64,000 nucleotides of DNA from assembly GCF_000720255.1 (NCBI RefSeq), contig NZ_JOJE01000030.1, forward strand, positions 94,722-158,721, in the 5' to 3' direction. Every line of letters starts with the position of its first letter. Within the stretch, counting starts at the first letter, position 1. Shown here one piece after another: positions 33,558 through 42,615 of the stretch. The translations under genes were made by a program, and so were the position numbers. Below the pieces are notes generated by a model. That model did no database searches. It was not told the origin of the DNA and was given only the letters and a program-made list of their open reading frames with translations. This DNA is from Streptomyces griseus subsp. griseus (lineage in GTDB: Bacteria; Actinomycetota; Actinomycetes; Streptomycetales; Streptomycetaceae).

Positions 33558-35717
33558 TCAGACGGGGCTGATGGTCCACTGCAGGTTGGTGCTGTTGCCC
33601 CAGTCCCACTGCTTGGTGACCGAGCCCTCGGGGACGTTGCCGCCGCCGTCCAGGCACTTGCCCGTGGTGCGGTTGACAATGTTGTACTGGCCGCCGCCGC
33701 GGTGTGTGATCTTCCACTGCTGGTTGGTGTGGCCGTTCCAGGCCAACTGCTTGCAGGTGGCGCCGTTGCTGGTGGCGCCCCAGCTGTCGGCGACCATGCC
33801 GTTGGTCCGGTTGACCAGCTTGTAGTAGCCGCCCCCGACCTCGACCGCCTGCCACTGGAGGTTGGCGTTGTCGAACCAGTGCCATTGCTTGAGGTCGGAT
33901 CCGCCGGCGACGTTGCCGCCGCTGTCCAGGGCCAGGCCGTCGGTGTAGTTGACGATCTTGAGATAGGTCGACGGGTTGAACTGCACCTTCAGCGAGCTGA
34001 TCTTGTCGTTCTGGCCGGTGACCCGCAGGTCGGCGTTGTCGGCGGTGAAGGTCCACTGGGTGCCGGTGAAGTTGTCGCCGGAGTAGGCGACGATCTGCCG
34101 GCCCGGGGTCGGCTTCAGCGAGGAGATGCTGAGCGCGGGTATCCCGTGCAGGTCGAGCTGGTCGGCGGTGTAGTCGCCCAGGCCGAGCGCCGCGGAGGTT
34201 CCGCTGTAGCTGACGTCCGTGAAGACCAGGGCACCGTCGACCGGCTGCAGCGGGGGGATCTGGCCGGAGAAGGTCAGCTTCAGCACGTACATGGGTACGG
34301 AGAACGGCGCCGACGAGGGCAGGGTCACCTTGAGCCCGGTGGTGTCCTGCGTCCGGTTCGGGAGATCGATGTAGGTGCCGGCCGTGCTGTCGAGCAGCTT
34401 CACCGAGGTCAGCGAGCCCAGGTTGATGCGACTGGAGCTGAGCGTCTTGATGGTCAGCGTGCTGCCGGGCCAGCCGAGCACCGTTGCGTAGAGGGTGTCG
34501 TTCGCCTTGTTCCGGGTGAAGCGGATGTCCTGCGCGGTGCCGGCGCTCGGGTTCATGAAGGTGCCGCCGCCCATCTTCGTCGGCCCCTCGCCATAGGCGG
34601 TCCAGGCCCGGGTCGAGTACACCGACTCACCGAAGCGCTTCAGGTAGTCGCCGATGCCGAGCAGGATGTCGCGCTGGCCCTGGGGGACGGTGCCGTCGGC
34701 CTTCGGCGCGATGTTGAGCAGGACGGTGCCGTTCTTGCTGACCCGGTCGATCATCGCGTGCAGCAACAACTGCGCCGTGTAGTAGCCGATGCCCTCGGTG
34801 TAGCACCAACTGGTGCTGGAGACGCTGTCGTCGGTCAGCCAGTAGGGCGATGTGATGTCGGCCGGGCCGCCGCGCTCGTAGTCGAAGACCTCGCCGTGGC
34901 CGTTGAACGCGTCCTTGTAGGTGGCGATGACCTCACGGCCCCAGGAGTTGGACTGGTTGTAGTAGTAGGAGAGGAAGTTCAGCAGCTGGGTCTCGGCGAT
35001 CTGGTCCAGGTGGACGTCCTGGTAGATGATGTCCGGCTTGGCCAGGTCGATGACCTCCTTGAGCTTGTCGTACCACAGCTGGTCTTCCGTGGTCTTGTCC
35101 AGCTGTCCGTAGAGCTTCTTCAGACTGGGGTCGGACTGCGCCGGGACCGCCTGGTAGTAGCCGAGGTAGTTGTAGGCGTGGTGCATCGACACCAGCAGCT
35201 TCAGGTTCTTCGCGCGGACGGCGTCGGTGAACAGCTGCAGCAGGTTGAGCTGCGGGCCCTTGGCGACCGAATTCCACTCGTTGACCTGGCTGTTCCACAT
35301 CGAGAAGCCGTCGTGGTGCTCGGCGACCGGCCCGGCGAACTTCGCCCCGGCGTCCACGAACAGCTGCGCCCACTCGTCGGGGTCGAAGTTGCCGCCGGCC
35401 GACTTGAGCTTGGGCGCGAACTGGGTGAAGTTGCCCGCCTTGTCGTTCGCACCGTTGATGAAGTTGTGGAACGGCCACACCGACGGGTCGCCGTACGTGG
35501 CGACGTGGTGCTGGTTCACCGTGCTGCCGCTGAAGTACATGTTGCGCGGGTACCACTCACTGTCGTAGGCGGGGACGCTGAAGACCCCCCAGTGGAAGTA
35601 GATGCCGAACTTGGCGTCCCTGAACCACTCGGGAGACGCCGGGTGCTGGTTCACCGAGTCCCAGGTGGGCGTGTAGGTGGACGGTGCGGCCAGGGCGGAG
35701 CCGGCGCCGACAAGCAT
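33558..35717 (-). CDS. Alpha-L-fucosidase (GH29) with C-terminal ricin-B lectin domain, signal peptide cut
   Basis: 719 residues as read. GH29 catalytic part (about 15-430): WFRDAKFGIYFHWG, EHHDGFSMW and the nucleophile region PDIIYQDVHLDQ. Then beta-sandwich modules and a ricin-type lectin (about 585-719) with three QxW-like repeats (LQWQAV, QQWKI, LQWTI). The protein should be secreted and remove L-fucose from glycans. However, it begins LVGAGSALAAP, the last third of a Tat/Sec signal ending in ALA; the N-terminal n- and h-regions are missing, and the DNA beyond 35717 belongs to a fuconolactonase reading the other way. So it is probably a decapitated, non-secreted relic. Confidence 0.85.
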   Translation of the reverse strand: MLVGAGSALAAPSTYTPTWDSVNQHPASPEWFRDAKFGIYFHWGVFSVPAYDSEWYPRNMYFSGSTVNQHHVATYGDPSVWPFHNFINGANDKAGNFTQFAPKLKSAGGNFDPDEWAQLFVDAGAKFAGPVAEHHDGFSMWNSQVNEWNSVAKGPQLNLLQLFTDAVRAKNLKLLVSMHHAYNYLGYYQAVPAQSDPSLKKLYGQLDKTTEDQLWYDKLKEVIDLAKPDIIYQDVHLDQIAETQLLNFLSYYYNQSNSWGREVIATYKDAFNGHGEVFDYERGGPADITSPYWLTDDSVSSTSWCYTEGIGYYTAQLLLHAMIDRVSKNGTVLLNIAPKADGTVPQGQRDILLGIGDYLKRFGESVYSTRAWTAYGEGPTKMGGGTFMNPSAGTAQDIRFTRNKANDTLYATVLGWPGSTLTIKTLSSSRINLGSLTSVKLLDSTAGTYIDLPNRTQDTTGLKVTLPSSAPFSVPMYVLKLTFSGQIPPLQPVDGALVFTDVSYSGTSAALGLGDYTADQLDLHGIPALSISSLKPTPGRQIVAYSGDNFTGTQWTFTADNADLRVTGQNDKISSLKVQFNPSTYLKIVNYTDGLALDSGGNVAGGSDLKQWHWFDNANLQWQAVEVGGGYYKLVNRTNGMVADSWGATSNGATCKQLAWNGHTNQQWKITHRGGGQYNIVNRTTGKCLDGGGNVPEGSVTKQWDWGNSTNLQWTISPV

Positions 35718-36093
35718 CCCCGACCTCCCGATCGTCCTCGACCACGCCGGGAAGCCACCCGTCGCCGGCGGCGAGCTGGCCGACTGGGAACGTCAGATCC
35801 GCCTTCTGGCCAGATATCCACAGGTGCGCTGCAAGATGTCGGGGCTCGTCACCGAGGCCGACCACGAGAAGTGGACCGTCGACGACATCCGGCCGGTGTG
35901 GGACGTGCTGCTCTCTGCCTTCAGCCCGTACCGGCTCATGTTCGGCTCCGACTGGCCGGTCTGCGTGCTCGCCGGCGGCTGGAATCTCTGGGCCGCCACT
36001 GTCGAGGAGCTCCTCGCCGACTGCTCCGCGAGCGAGACCCAGGCGATCCTGGCCGGCACCGCGACCGACTTCTACCGGCTGTCACGCTCCTGA
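35716..36093 (+). pseudogene. C-terminal fragment of an amidohydrolase 2 family enzyme (fuconolactonase-like)
   Basis: 126 residues starting abruptly at IPDLPIVLDHAGKPP, then VRCKMSGLV, YRLMFGSDWPVCVLAGG and FYRL, the C-terminal half of the TIM-barrel lactonases that open L-fucono-1,5-lactone in fucose degradation. About 150 N-terminal residues and the start are missing. The 5' edge coincides with the truncated signal peptide of the fucosidase on the opposite strand, as if one deletion removed the start regions of both fucose genes. Confidence 0.8.
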
Positions 36094-36118
36094 TCTGCCG
36101 CCCCGCGGCCTACGGTCC

Positions 36119-36262
36119 GTGCTCCATCACGTCCACGGCGGCGGCACGGTGATCCGTAACCACCGGTCCGGTGTGGACATGCTCGTGGACTGGGCGCGGG
36201 AGCTGAACGCGGTGATGGTGTCCGTCGAGTACCGGCTCGCACCGGAGGTGGCGACTCGATGA
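36119..36262 (+). pseudogene. Fragment of an HSL-type alpha/beta hydrolase
   Basis: Reads HVHGGGTVIRN (oxyanion HGGG) and MVSVEYRLAPE, the two marker motifs of hormone-sensitive-lipase family esterases, then stops. Everything upstream and the GDSAG nucleophile half are missing. Bases 36263-36405 hold no gene. Confidence 0.75.
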
Positions 36263-36405
36263 CTCCCGGTGGGACCCCTCCGGCAGCGGACCGGGGACCA
36301 CGGACACGCCCGTCCAGTCGAGCGGCTGTGGCCGGGGTCGCTGCCGGGCGGAAGGGAGAGTGTGTCTCCGTCCCGGCGAAGGCACCGGACTCGGCGCGGA
36401 TCGGT

Positions 36406-36449
36406 GATGGCCCGGCCCCGCACGTCGGTACGCGCGGGGCCGGGCCGTC
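36406..36449 (-). terminator. Terminator after the MoaF-like gene
   Basis: GGCCCGGCCCCGC (36409-36421) and GCGGGGCCGGGCC (36434-36446) form a perfect 13-bp stem with a 12-base loop, extendable by three further pairs. It lies 11 bases beyond the MoaF-like stop on the minus strand. Confidence 0.9.
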
Positions 36450-36459
36450 GGCAGGTGGA

Positions 36460-36783
36460 TCACATTTCTTCGAGTGTGCCGACGTGCAGCTCGCCGATCC
36501 GGCCCTCGGGAGTCTCGTAGGTCCAGAAGGCGTGCCCCGTAAGGGCGTTGAGGTTCATCGCGTGGGTGACGGTCATGCCGGACTTCTCCACCCAGCCGAG
36601 CAGGAAGACGCCAGGGGCGACCTCGGCCGCGTGCAGCGTGACGTCCTCGCTCGCGCCGGTGTCGGGGCCGGCCACGGTCTCGTAGTGCAGCGTGGTGCCG
36701 TCGGGGCTGTAGGTGTTGTGGAAGACGACGCCGTTGTCGACGCTGAATTTGTACGTCTTTCCTGCGTAGGTGAGGTTGCTCAT
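36460..36783 (-). CDS. Small MoaF-related protein
   Basis: 107 residues (MSNLTYAGKTYKFSVDNG...). The pattern of short strands with FHNTYSPDGTTLHYE and APGVFLLGWVEKSGMTVTH resembles the compact beta-barrel of MoaF-like and phenolic-acid-decarboxylase-like proteins. No signal peptide. The tandem SnoaL gene ends 51 bases upstream on the same strand, so they form an operon. Function unknown; a small-molecule-binding role fits both partners. Confidence 0.7.
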   Translation of the reverse strand: MSNLTYAGKTYKFSVDNGVVFHNTYSPDGTTLHYETVAGPDTGASEDVTLHAAEVAPGVFLLGWVEKSGMTVTHAMNLNALTGHAFWTYETPEGRIGELHVGTLEEM

Positions 36784-36834
36784 GCCTTTGCGCTCCGTCG
36801 ACGTGTCAGGTGATCCGGACGGCTTACGGGCCGG

Positions 36835-37596
36835 TCAGAACAGGCCGTTGCCGTGCGGCAGTTCGGCCGGGACGGGCGCGATGACGTCCCAGTGCTCGAC
36901 GATCTTGCCGTCCGCGACACGGAAGAGGTCGTAGTAGGCGACGGACACGCCGAACTCGCCCTCGGACTGTGTCAGGACGAACTCACCCTCGGCGATGACC
37001 TTGTGAACCTTCTTGTAGACGAGGTTCTTGCCCTGCTCGGCCCACTTGGCGGCGGCCGCCCCGAAGCCGTCGAGGCCGTCGGCGGCCTCGGTGTTGTGCT
37101 GGTGGTAGGTCTCGGTGGAGATGTAGTCGGTGAGCACCGAGTAGTCGGCGCCGACGAAGACCTTCTCGGCGAACTCGGCCACCAGGGCACGGTTGGCGTC
37201 GGTCTTGTCGGTCTCGGTGACCGCGGCGGGGCCGTCGGTCTGGGAGCGGCCGGAGACGGTGTCCTCGACCAGCGGGGTCAGGGCGTCCCAGTGCTCGACC
37301 AGCTTGCCGTCGGCGTCGACTCGGAAGATGTCGAACCCGACGAGCGGGTCCGGACCGAAGCCGTGGTAGGTGCCGTGCAGGGCGACCAGGTCGCCGTCGG
37401 CGATGACCCGAGCGCCTTCGTAGCGGAAGTCCTCGCCCAGGCCGGCGACGAGCCCGCGCAGGGCCTCGGGCCCGTCCGCGGCGAGGGCACTGTGCTGCTT
37501 GTAGTCCGCCGCCACCCAACGGTCCACCGCGGAGGGGTCCTTGTCTCCGAACAGTTCGGCGGCGGCCTGAAGGACGATGTTCTTTGCGTTGCTCAT
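36835..37596 (-). CDS. Tandem SnoaL-like (NTF2-fold) protein
   Basis: 253 residues made of two SnoaL_2-type NTF2 domains (about 5-115 and 130-245). Each ends in the classic F-IFRV-DGKLVEHWDALTP and DLFRVADGKIVEHWDVIAP. The fold binds small hydrophobic molecules and includes polyketide cyclases and many uncharacterised proteins. Duplication of the domain in one chain is less usual. Operon with the MoaF-like gene. Confidence 0.85.
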   Translation of the reverse strand: MSNAKNIVLQAAAELFGDKDPSAVDRWVAADYKQHSALAADGPEALRGLVAGLGEDFRYEGARVIADGDLVALHGTYHGFGPDPLVGFDIFRVDADGKLVEHWDALTPLVEDTVSGRSQTDGPAAVTETDKTDANRALVAEFAEKVFVGADYSVLTDYISTETYHQHNTEAADGLDGFGAAAAKWAEQGKNLVYKKVHKVIAEGEFVLTQSEGEFGVSVAYYDLFRVADGKIVEHWDVIAPVPAELPHGNGLF

Positions 37597-37892
37597 GACT
37601 GTCTTCCTTGTGTGTGGACCTGCGCGGGGTGGACCGGCGGTCGAGCGCCGATGTGTTCAAACTAGGCCGAAGACCCCGGGTTCACCGGCACGAACGGGGA
37701 CTCCCCATGGTCAAATTGCGACACCCTGTGCGGTCGCTTCGTCGCGCGCTGTCTCGGCGTACACCTCGGCCAGGCAGAGCAGGCGACCTAAAGGGAGTGC
37801 GCTCGTGGGCCTTCTGTCCGGAATCGAAAAATTCTTACGGAAATCGCAATCCCATGGCGGAGGCCGCTCGTATCTCTTAGTGAACCGGCAAG

Positions 37893-38042
37893 ATGAAGGG
37901 AAAGATCATGTCCCTCTTCAGCCACCTGGCACCCGCCAAGAGGCACTCCAAGGGCAAGAAGTCCACGACCAGCATGAAGGGGAGGACGTCCCACCACCGC
38001 AAGCACCGTCGCCGTACCTCCAGCACCGGCACGCACAAGTGA
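37893..38042 (+). CDS. Small very basic Ser/Thr-rich peptide upstream of an ABC exporter and kinase
   Basis: 49 residues from ATG 37893, or 44 from ATG 37908 (GGGAAAG five bases ahead). After MSLFSHLAPAK the peptide is almost only Lys, Arg, His, Ser, Thr and Gly (KGKKSTTSMKG, HHRKHRRRTSSTGTHK). The stop is 60 bases before the ABC transporter start on the same strand, and a protein kinase gene overlaps the transporter's end. I do not recognise the peptide. It could be a nucleic-acid-binding mini-protein or a secreted or modified peptide; the many Ser/Thr are candidate phosphorylation sites. Confidence 0.6.
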   Translation: MKGKIMSLFSHLAPAKRHSKGKKSTTSMKGRTSHHRKHRRRTSSTGTHK

Positions 38043-38102
38043 CGCTGGTGTTCCTCGGCGGCCGGTGGGCGTTGGCTCCCGGTCGTCGGAGGACGACATC
38101 CG

Positions 38103-40010
38103 GTGAATCACGGTCCCGTGAAACTCCTCCGTCGCACCGTCCGCAGCGCCGCCCCGTTCGCGGCGTTGCGGCGGTTGCTCACTGTCGCCGAGCCGGAGGG
38201 CGAGCAGCTCGTCGCTGCCGCGCCGACACTGCCGGTGCGGCAGATCTTCCGGCGGTTCTGGCCGTACACGCGTGGCGGGCGGAAGTGGCTGCTGCCCCTG
38301 GTCGCCTTCTGCGTCGTCGGCCCCGCCATCGACGCGGCCGAGATATGGCTGTTCAAAGTGGTGGTGGACGAGGTCCTCGTGCAGCGCGACCTCAGTTCGT
38401 TCCTGCCGATCGCCCTGGCATACGCCGGGCTCAGCCTCGCCTCGGGCCTCCTGTCGTTCGCCGACGACGTGACCTCCGTCTGGGTCGGTGAGCGCTTCCT
38501 GCTCGCCCTGCGAGCGGACGTCTTCCGGCACATGCAACGCCTCTCCCTCGGCTTCTTCGAACGACGCAGGCTCGGCGATGTCCTGGCCCGGGTGACCGGT
38601 GACGTCGACGCGGTCGAGACGTTCCTGCTCTCGGGCGTGGCCCAGGCACTGTGGTACGTCATGCGGCTGGGCATCTTCCTGGGCATGCTCTTCTACCTGA
38701 GCTGGGACCTGACGCTGTTCGCCCTCGTCATCGTGCCCCTGTTCTGGTGCGCGGCCCGGTACTTCTCCCGGCTGGTGAAGGCCGCCTCCAGGGAACGCCG
38801 CCGGCGCAGCGGTTCGGTCAGCGCGGTCGCCGAGGAGGTACTGGGCAACATCGCTCTGGTGCAGGCGTACAACCGCCAGGAGTGGGAGCAGAACAGGTTC
38901 CATCGCGAGATCCTCGGCCGGTACCGCGCCACCATGGCCTCGACCAGGATCCGTGCCGTCTTCGGGCCGCTGGTCGACCTCGTCGAGCTGAGCGGGGCCC
39001 TCCTCGTGATGGGCCTGGGCACCTGGCAACTGGCCCGCGGCCGTCTCACCCTGGGTGAGCTTCTGGTCTTCTTGGCCCTGCTCGGCAAGCTCTACAGCCC
39101 GATCCGGGGCATGTCCCACCTGACCAGCACCTTCTACGCGGCTTCCGCCGCCGCGGAGCGGATCGTCGAGCTGCTCGACCAGCGCCCGCTGGTGAGTGAG
39201 GCCCCCCGTCCCGCCCGGCTCCGGCGCGCTCGCGGGCAGGTGGAGTTCGACCGTGTCGGGTTCACCTATCCGGGAACCGACCGGCCCGCGCTGCGCGATG
39301 TGTCGTTGCGTGTCGAACCCGGGCAGACCCTTGCGCTGGTCGGGGCCAGTGGCGCGGGGAAGTCCACCGTCGCCAAGCTCCTGCTGCGCTTCTACGACCC
39401 CGAGCACGGTGCCGTTCGGCTGGACGGAGCGGACCTGAGGACCCTGCGGCTCGCCGACGTCCGGGACAACGTGGCCGTGGTGCTCCAGGAGACGCTGGTC
39501 CTGCACGGCACCGTGCGCGAGAACATCCTCTACGGCCGTCCGGACGCCAGTGAGCGGGAGGTCGTCGCGGCGGCCCGCGCCGCGGCCGCGCACGACTTCG
39601 TCACCGCTCTGCCGGAGGGCTACGACACCGTCGTGGGCCAGCGCGGCAGGCTGCTGTCCGGAGGCCAGCGCCAGCGCCTGGCGATCGCCCGGGCCATGAT
39701 CCGTGACGCGCCAGTCCTCGTTCTGGACGAGCCGACCACCGGCCTGGACGCCGAATCGGGCCGACGTGTCATGGAGCCGCTGCGTCGGCTCATGGCCGGA
39801 CGCACCACGATCGTCATCTCCCACAACCTGCTCACTGTCCGCGACGCCACCCGGATCCTGGTACTGGACCACGGCCGGGTCGTCGAGCAGGGCACCCACC
39901 AAGACCTGCTGCTGAGCGGCAAGACCTACGCCCGGCTGCACCGGCTGCACGCTCCCGCGGACCCAGCCGACACGGTCTTCACGGCTTCCACGACCAAGGC
40001 AATCCCATGA
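38103..40010 (+). CDS. ABC exporter, fused permease and ATPase (half-transporter)
   Basis: 635 residues from GTG 38103. Residues ~55-340 carry the six-helix type I exporter membrane domain (WLLPLVAFCVVGPAI, LASGLLSF, LWYVMRLGIFLGMLFYL...). ~375-610 form the nucleotide-binding domain with Walker A GASGAGKST, Q-loop VVLQETLVL, signature LLSGGQRQR, Walker B VLVLDEPTT and the H-switch ISHN. No C39 peptidase domain is present at the N-terminus. It is a homodimeric exporter of peptides, lipids or drugs. The small basic peptide precedes it and a kinase gene overlaps its stop codon (ATGA), so all three are likely one operon. Confidence 0.93.
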   Translation: MNHGPVKLLRRTVRSAAPFAALRRLLTVAEPEGEQLVAAAPTLPVRQIFRRFWPYTRGGRKWLLPLVAFCVVGPAIDAAEIWLFKVVVDEVLVQRDLSSFLPIALAYAGLSLASGLLSFADDVTSVWVGERFLLALRADVFRHMQRLSLGFFERRRLGDVLARVTGDVDAVETFLLSGVAQALWYVMRLGIFLGMLFYLSWDLTLFALVIVPLFWCAARYFSRLVKAASRERRRRSGSVSAVAEEVLGNIALVQAYNRQEWEQNRFHREILGRYRATMASTRIRAVFGPLVDLVELSGALLVMGLGTWQLARGRLTLGELLVFLALLGKLYSPIRGMSHLTSTFYAASAAAERIVELLDQRPLVSEAPRPARLRRARGQVEFDRVGFTYPGTDRPALRDVSLRVEPGQTLALVGASGAGKSTVAKLLLRFYDPEHGAVRLDGADLRTLRLADVRDNVAVVLQETLVLHGTVRENILYGRPDASEREVVAAARAAAAHDFVTALPEGYDTVVGQRGRLLSGGQRQRLAIARAMIRDAPVLVLDEPTTGLDAESGRRVMEPLRRLMAGRTTIVISHNLLTVRDATRILVLDHGRVVEQGTHQDLLLSGKTYARLHRLHAPADPADTVFTASTTKAIP

Positions 40011-41002
40011 GCCGTCCGAACCTCGCCTCGCCGCGCGCGCTCCCCCGGCCACGGACCGCCCCGCCGCTCGCGCCCCTGCCGCCGGGGGCGAGGCCGGTCG
40101 GAGGCTACGAGATCCTGGCCCATCTGACCAGAACCGGTTGGCTCGACGTGTACGACGCCTGGAGCCATGAGCGGGACTGCCGCTGCCTGCTGAAGACGCT
40201 GCGTCCGGACCGCCGGCACGAACTGCGGCTGCGCGAACGGCTCCTGCGTGAGGGCCGCTGGCTACAGGCGTTCAGCCACCCGCATCTGGTCCGCGCCTAC
40301 GAGACCGTGGAGACGCCCGAGCCCCTCGTCGTCCTGGAGACTCTGGCCGGCGAGACAGTAGCCCACCTCATCGGCCGCCTGCGCCGCCGGCTCGCCGCCC
40401 CTGACGTGGCCTTCCTGGGCCTGCATCTGTGCTCCGCACTGCACTACCTGCACGGCCGGGACCTGCTGCACCTGGACGTGAAGCCCTCGAACGTGATCAT
40501 CGACTGCCGACGCGCCAAGCTCCTCGACCTCAGCGTCGCCCGCCCGCCGGGGCTCGCCCCCGGCGGCATAGGCACCCCCTGCTATCTCGCCCCCGAGCAG
40601 GCACGCGGCGGCCGCCTGTCCGCCGCCGCGGATGTATGGGGGGTGGGCATCACCCTGTACGAGGTCGCCACCGGTGACCTTCCTTTCCTCGAGATCACCA
40701 CCACCACGACGGACGGAGAGCCGGCCGGTGACGACGGCGCCCCGTCCACGTCCGCGAGCCCGAGCGGCACCTACGGCCGACAGGGCCGCTACCCGCAACT
40801 GGACGGCAGGGCCGCACCAGTGGGCACCCTGCGCCGTCTGCCGCGTGCGCTCGCCACCGCTGTCGACGCCTGCCTGGAACCGGACCCCAGCGCCCGGCCG
40901 AGCATCGATTCCCTCGCCGCAACGTTCGACGCGCTGCTGCCCTCCCACCGCAGGGACGTGGAACCTACGACTCACGCCGCGGACCGGTCTGTGCCCGAAT
41001 GA
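40007..41002 (+). CDS. Degenerate Ser/Thr protein kinase-like protein
   Basis: 331 residues; the start overlaps the ABC stop by four bases. A protein-kinase fold is clear (HPHLVRAYE, LLHLDVKPSNVII, GTPCYLAPEQARGG, ADVWGVGITLYEVATGDLPF) but it is atypical: no GxGxxG loop (LTRTGWLDVYDAW), HRD is HLD, and DFG is DLS. The metal/catalytic Asp residues and the VAIK-type Lys (CLLKTL) remain, so activity is possible. A Thr/Ser-rich insert (TTTTTDGEP) follows the core. No membrane helix. Tight coupling to an exporter and a Ser/Thr-rich peptide suggests it modifies the cargo or controls the exporter (inference). Confidence 0.85.
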   Translation: MSRPNLASPRALPRPRTAPPLAPLPPGARPVGGYEILAHLTRTGWLDVYDAWSHERDCRCLLKTLRPDRRHELRLRERLLREGRWLQAFSHPHLVRAYETVETPEPLVVLETLAGETVAHLIGRLRRRLAAPDVAFLGLHLCSALHYLHGRDLLHLDVKPSNVIIDCRRAKLLDLSVARPPGLAPGGIGTPCYLAPEQARGGRLSAAADVWGVGITLYEVATGDLPFLEITTTTTDGEPAGDDGAPSTSASPSGTYGRQGRYPQLDGRAAPVGTLRRLPRALATAVDACLEPDPSARPSIDSLAATFDALLPSHRRDVEPTTHAADRSVPE

Positions 41003-41149
41003 CGGCCATCGCCCACACTCCGGCGATCGACGCCGTGCACTCCCGCAGAGTCGTCCGCCCGGGGCTGGGCCGGCAGAGCCGTTCGTCTCAGCAGCGGCAC
41101 GGCCAACGTACGGAGACCGCCGGGTGGTAGCCGGATAAGCTTCCGACTG

Positions 41150-42115
41150 ATGATGGCCAAAAACCGACACAGATCCCCGTGTGAGATCCCGGAGATCCCG
41201 TTCGTCGCGCCCGCGGGTACTCCCGCCGGTGTCGAGGTCATGTCGCTGGCGGAGCTACGGCGGCGCGTCTCCGAGCGCACCCTGGCCGGGCCCCAGCGCC
41301 CCGATTTCCATCACCTCCTCACGCTGACCGCGGGCGACCTCTGGCATGTCGTCGACTTCAACGGCTACGCCCTGCGGCCGGGCTCCTGGCTGTGGGTGCG
41401 CCCAGGGCAGGTGCATCAATGGGGTGACCTCACCAAGGCCGAGGGCACTCTGATCCTCTTCCAGCAGGACGTGTTGGATCCGGCCACGGCAACGGCCGCC
41501 CGAGTCGACGACCCGCACGCACCGGTCGTCACCACCCCCGTCGCCGCCGACGCCGAGGCGGTGACCATGGCCGCTGAACACCTGAGCCGCGAGTTCCAGG
41601 CGCTCGGTCACCTGCCTCTCGAAGCGCACATCGCGGCCCTGCGCCACCTCCTCGCCGTCCTCCTGCTGCGACTGGCCCATCTCACCGTCCCGGTCGGCAG
41701 TCCCGCTCCGGAGCCGGACGAGACCTACCTGCGGTTCCGTGACGCGGTCGAACGGAACTTCACCTCCACCCGACGGGTGGAGGACTACGCCCGCATGCTC
41801 GGCTATTCGGGCCGCACCCTCGCCCGGGCGACCCTGTCCAACGCCGGGCTCAGCGCGAAGGAGTTCATCGACCGCCGGGTCGTGCTGGAGGCGAAGCGTC
41901 TGCTGGCGCACGGCGACGAGAGCGCGGCACGAATCTCGGACCACCTCGGCTTCGTCACGCCCTCCCAGTTCAGCAAGTACTTCATGCAACGCGCGGGGCG
42001 TTCCCCGATCGACTTCCGCAGGGAGATCCGGGGACTGGCGACGAACGAGTCGCATTTTGACCATCAGGACATCGGTTCAGGAATCGCCACGGCCCCTCCG
42101 AAGGGGGAGCATTGA
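41150..42115 (+). CDS. AraC-family transcriptional regulator
   Basis: 321 residues. N-terminal cupin-like sensor (HHLLTLTAGDLWHVVDFNGYALRPG, quoted in part) and a C-terminal double helix-turn-helix: VEDYARMLGYSGRTLARA and ISDHLGFVTPSQFSKYFMQRAGRSPIDFR. Such proteins bind a small effector and activate nearby genes. It lies 148 bases after the kinase gene and 95 before the SnoaL fragment on the same strand; its target is not evident. Confidence 0.9.
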   Translation: MMAKNRHRSPCEIPEIPFVAPAGTPAGVEVMSLAELRRRVSERTLAGPQRPDFHHLLTLTAGDLWHVVDFNGYALRPGSWLWVRPGQVHQWGDLTKAEGTLILFQQDVLDPATATAARVDDPHAPVVTTPVAADAEAVTMAAEHLSREFQALGHLPLEAHIAALRHLLAVLLLRLAHLTVPVGSPAPEPDETYLRFRDAVERNFTSTRRVEDYARMLGYSGRTLARATLSNAGLSAKEFIDRRVVLEAKRLLAHGDESAARISDHLGFVTPSQFSKYFMQRAGRSPIDFRREIRGLATNESHFDHQDIGSGIATAPPKGEH

Positions 42116-42210
42116 TGCAGTTCAGGCATGCCGCATTCAGGAACTCGCCATCTGTTGCCAGCTGTCATGCGCATGCCAGGTTCGCTGAAAAAGCAAAGGT
42201 GATCCTGACG

Positions 42211-42615
42211 ATGAACCGCTCCCTTCGTATCTCCCTGCCCGCAGCCGCCGTCGCCCTCGTGGCCGGCGCGGTGATCGTTCCCTCCGCCTTGGCCACGCCG
42301 GAACACGTCACGCCGGCGCGTGCGACCAGCCATCTGTCCGCTCAGGAACTGCGCAACCAGAAGGCCGCCGTGGCCCTCCTGGACGAGGCCTTCAACCAGC
42401 ACCGGCCGGGCAAGGCCGCCGAGAAGTACATCAGCGCCGACACTGACATCCAGCACAACCCGAACTTCGGCAACGGCCGCGACGCCTTCGTCAGCGGCGT
42501 CACGGGCTACCTCCAGCAGTTCCCGGACACCTCGCTGACCTTCAGGCGGACCGTGACCCAGGGCGATCTCGTGGTCGTGCAGGGCTTGGCGAAGACGTCG
42601 GCCGGGGACCGAGGC
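42211..42615 (+). pseudogene. Secreted SnoaL-like protein, 3' end lost
   Basis: Begins with a clear Sec signal peptide (MNRSLRISLPAAAVALVAGAV ending ALA, quoted in part) and an NTF2/SnoaL-like domain (NFGNGRDAFVSGVTGYLQQFPD, DLVVVQGLAKT). The domain should continue with the final strand pair (F-RV-DGKIVEHWD) but breaks off near 42610, where aldehyde dehydrogenase sequence in another frame takes over. Roughly 35 residues are lost. The open frame continues to 43725 only by chance. Confidence 0.75.

Noticed and set aside
37707..37880. A 57-codon basic ORF (MVKLRHPVRSLRRAL...) just before the small peptide gene
   Set aside because: No convincing ribosome binding site and no recognisable family; kept only as a possibility linked to the peptide-exporter-kinase locus.
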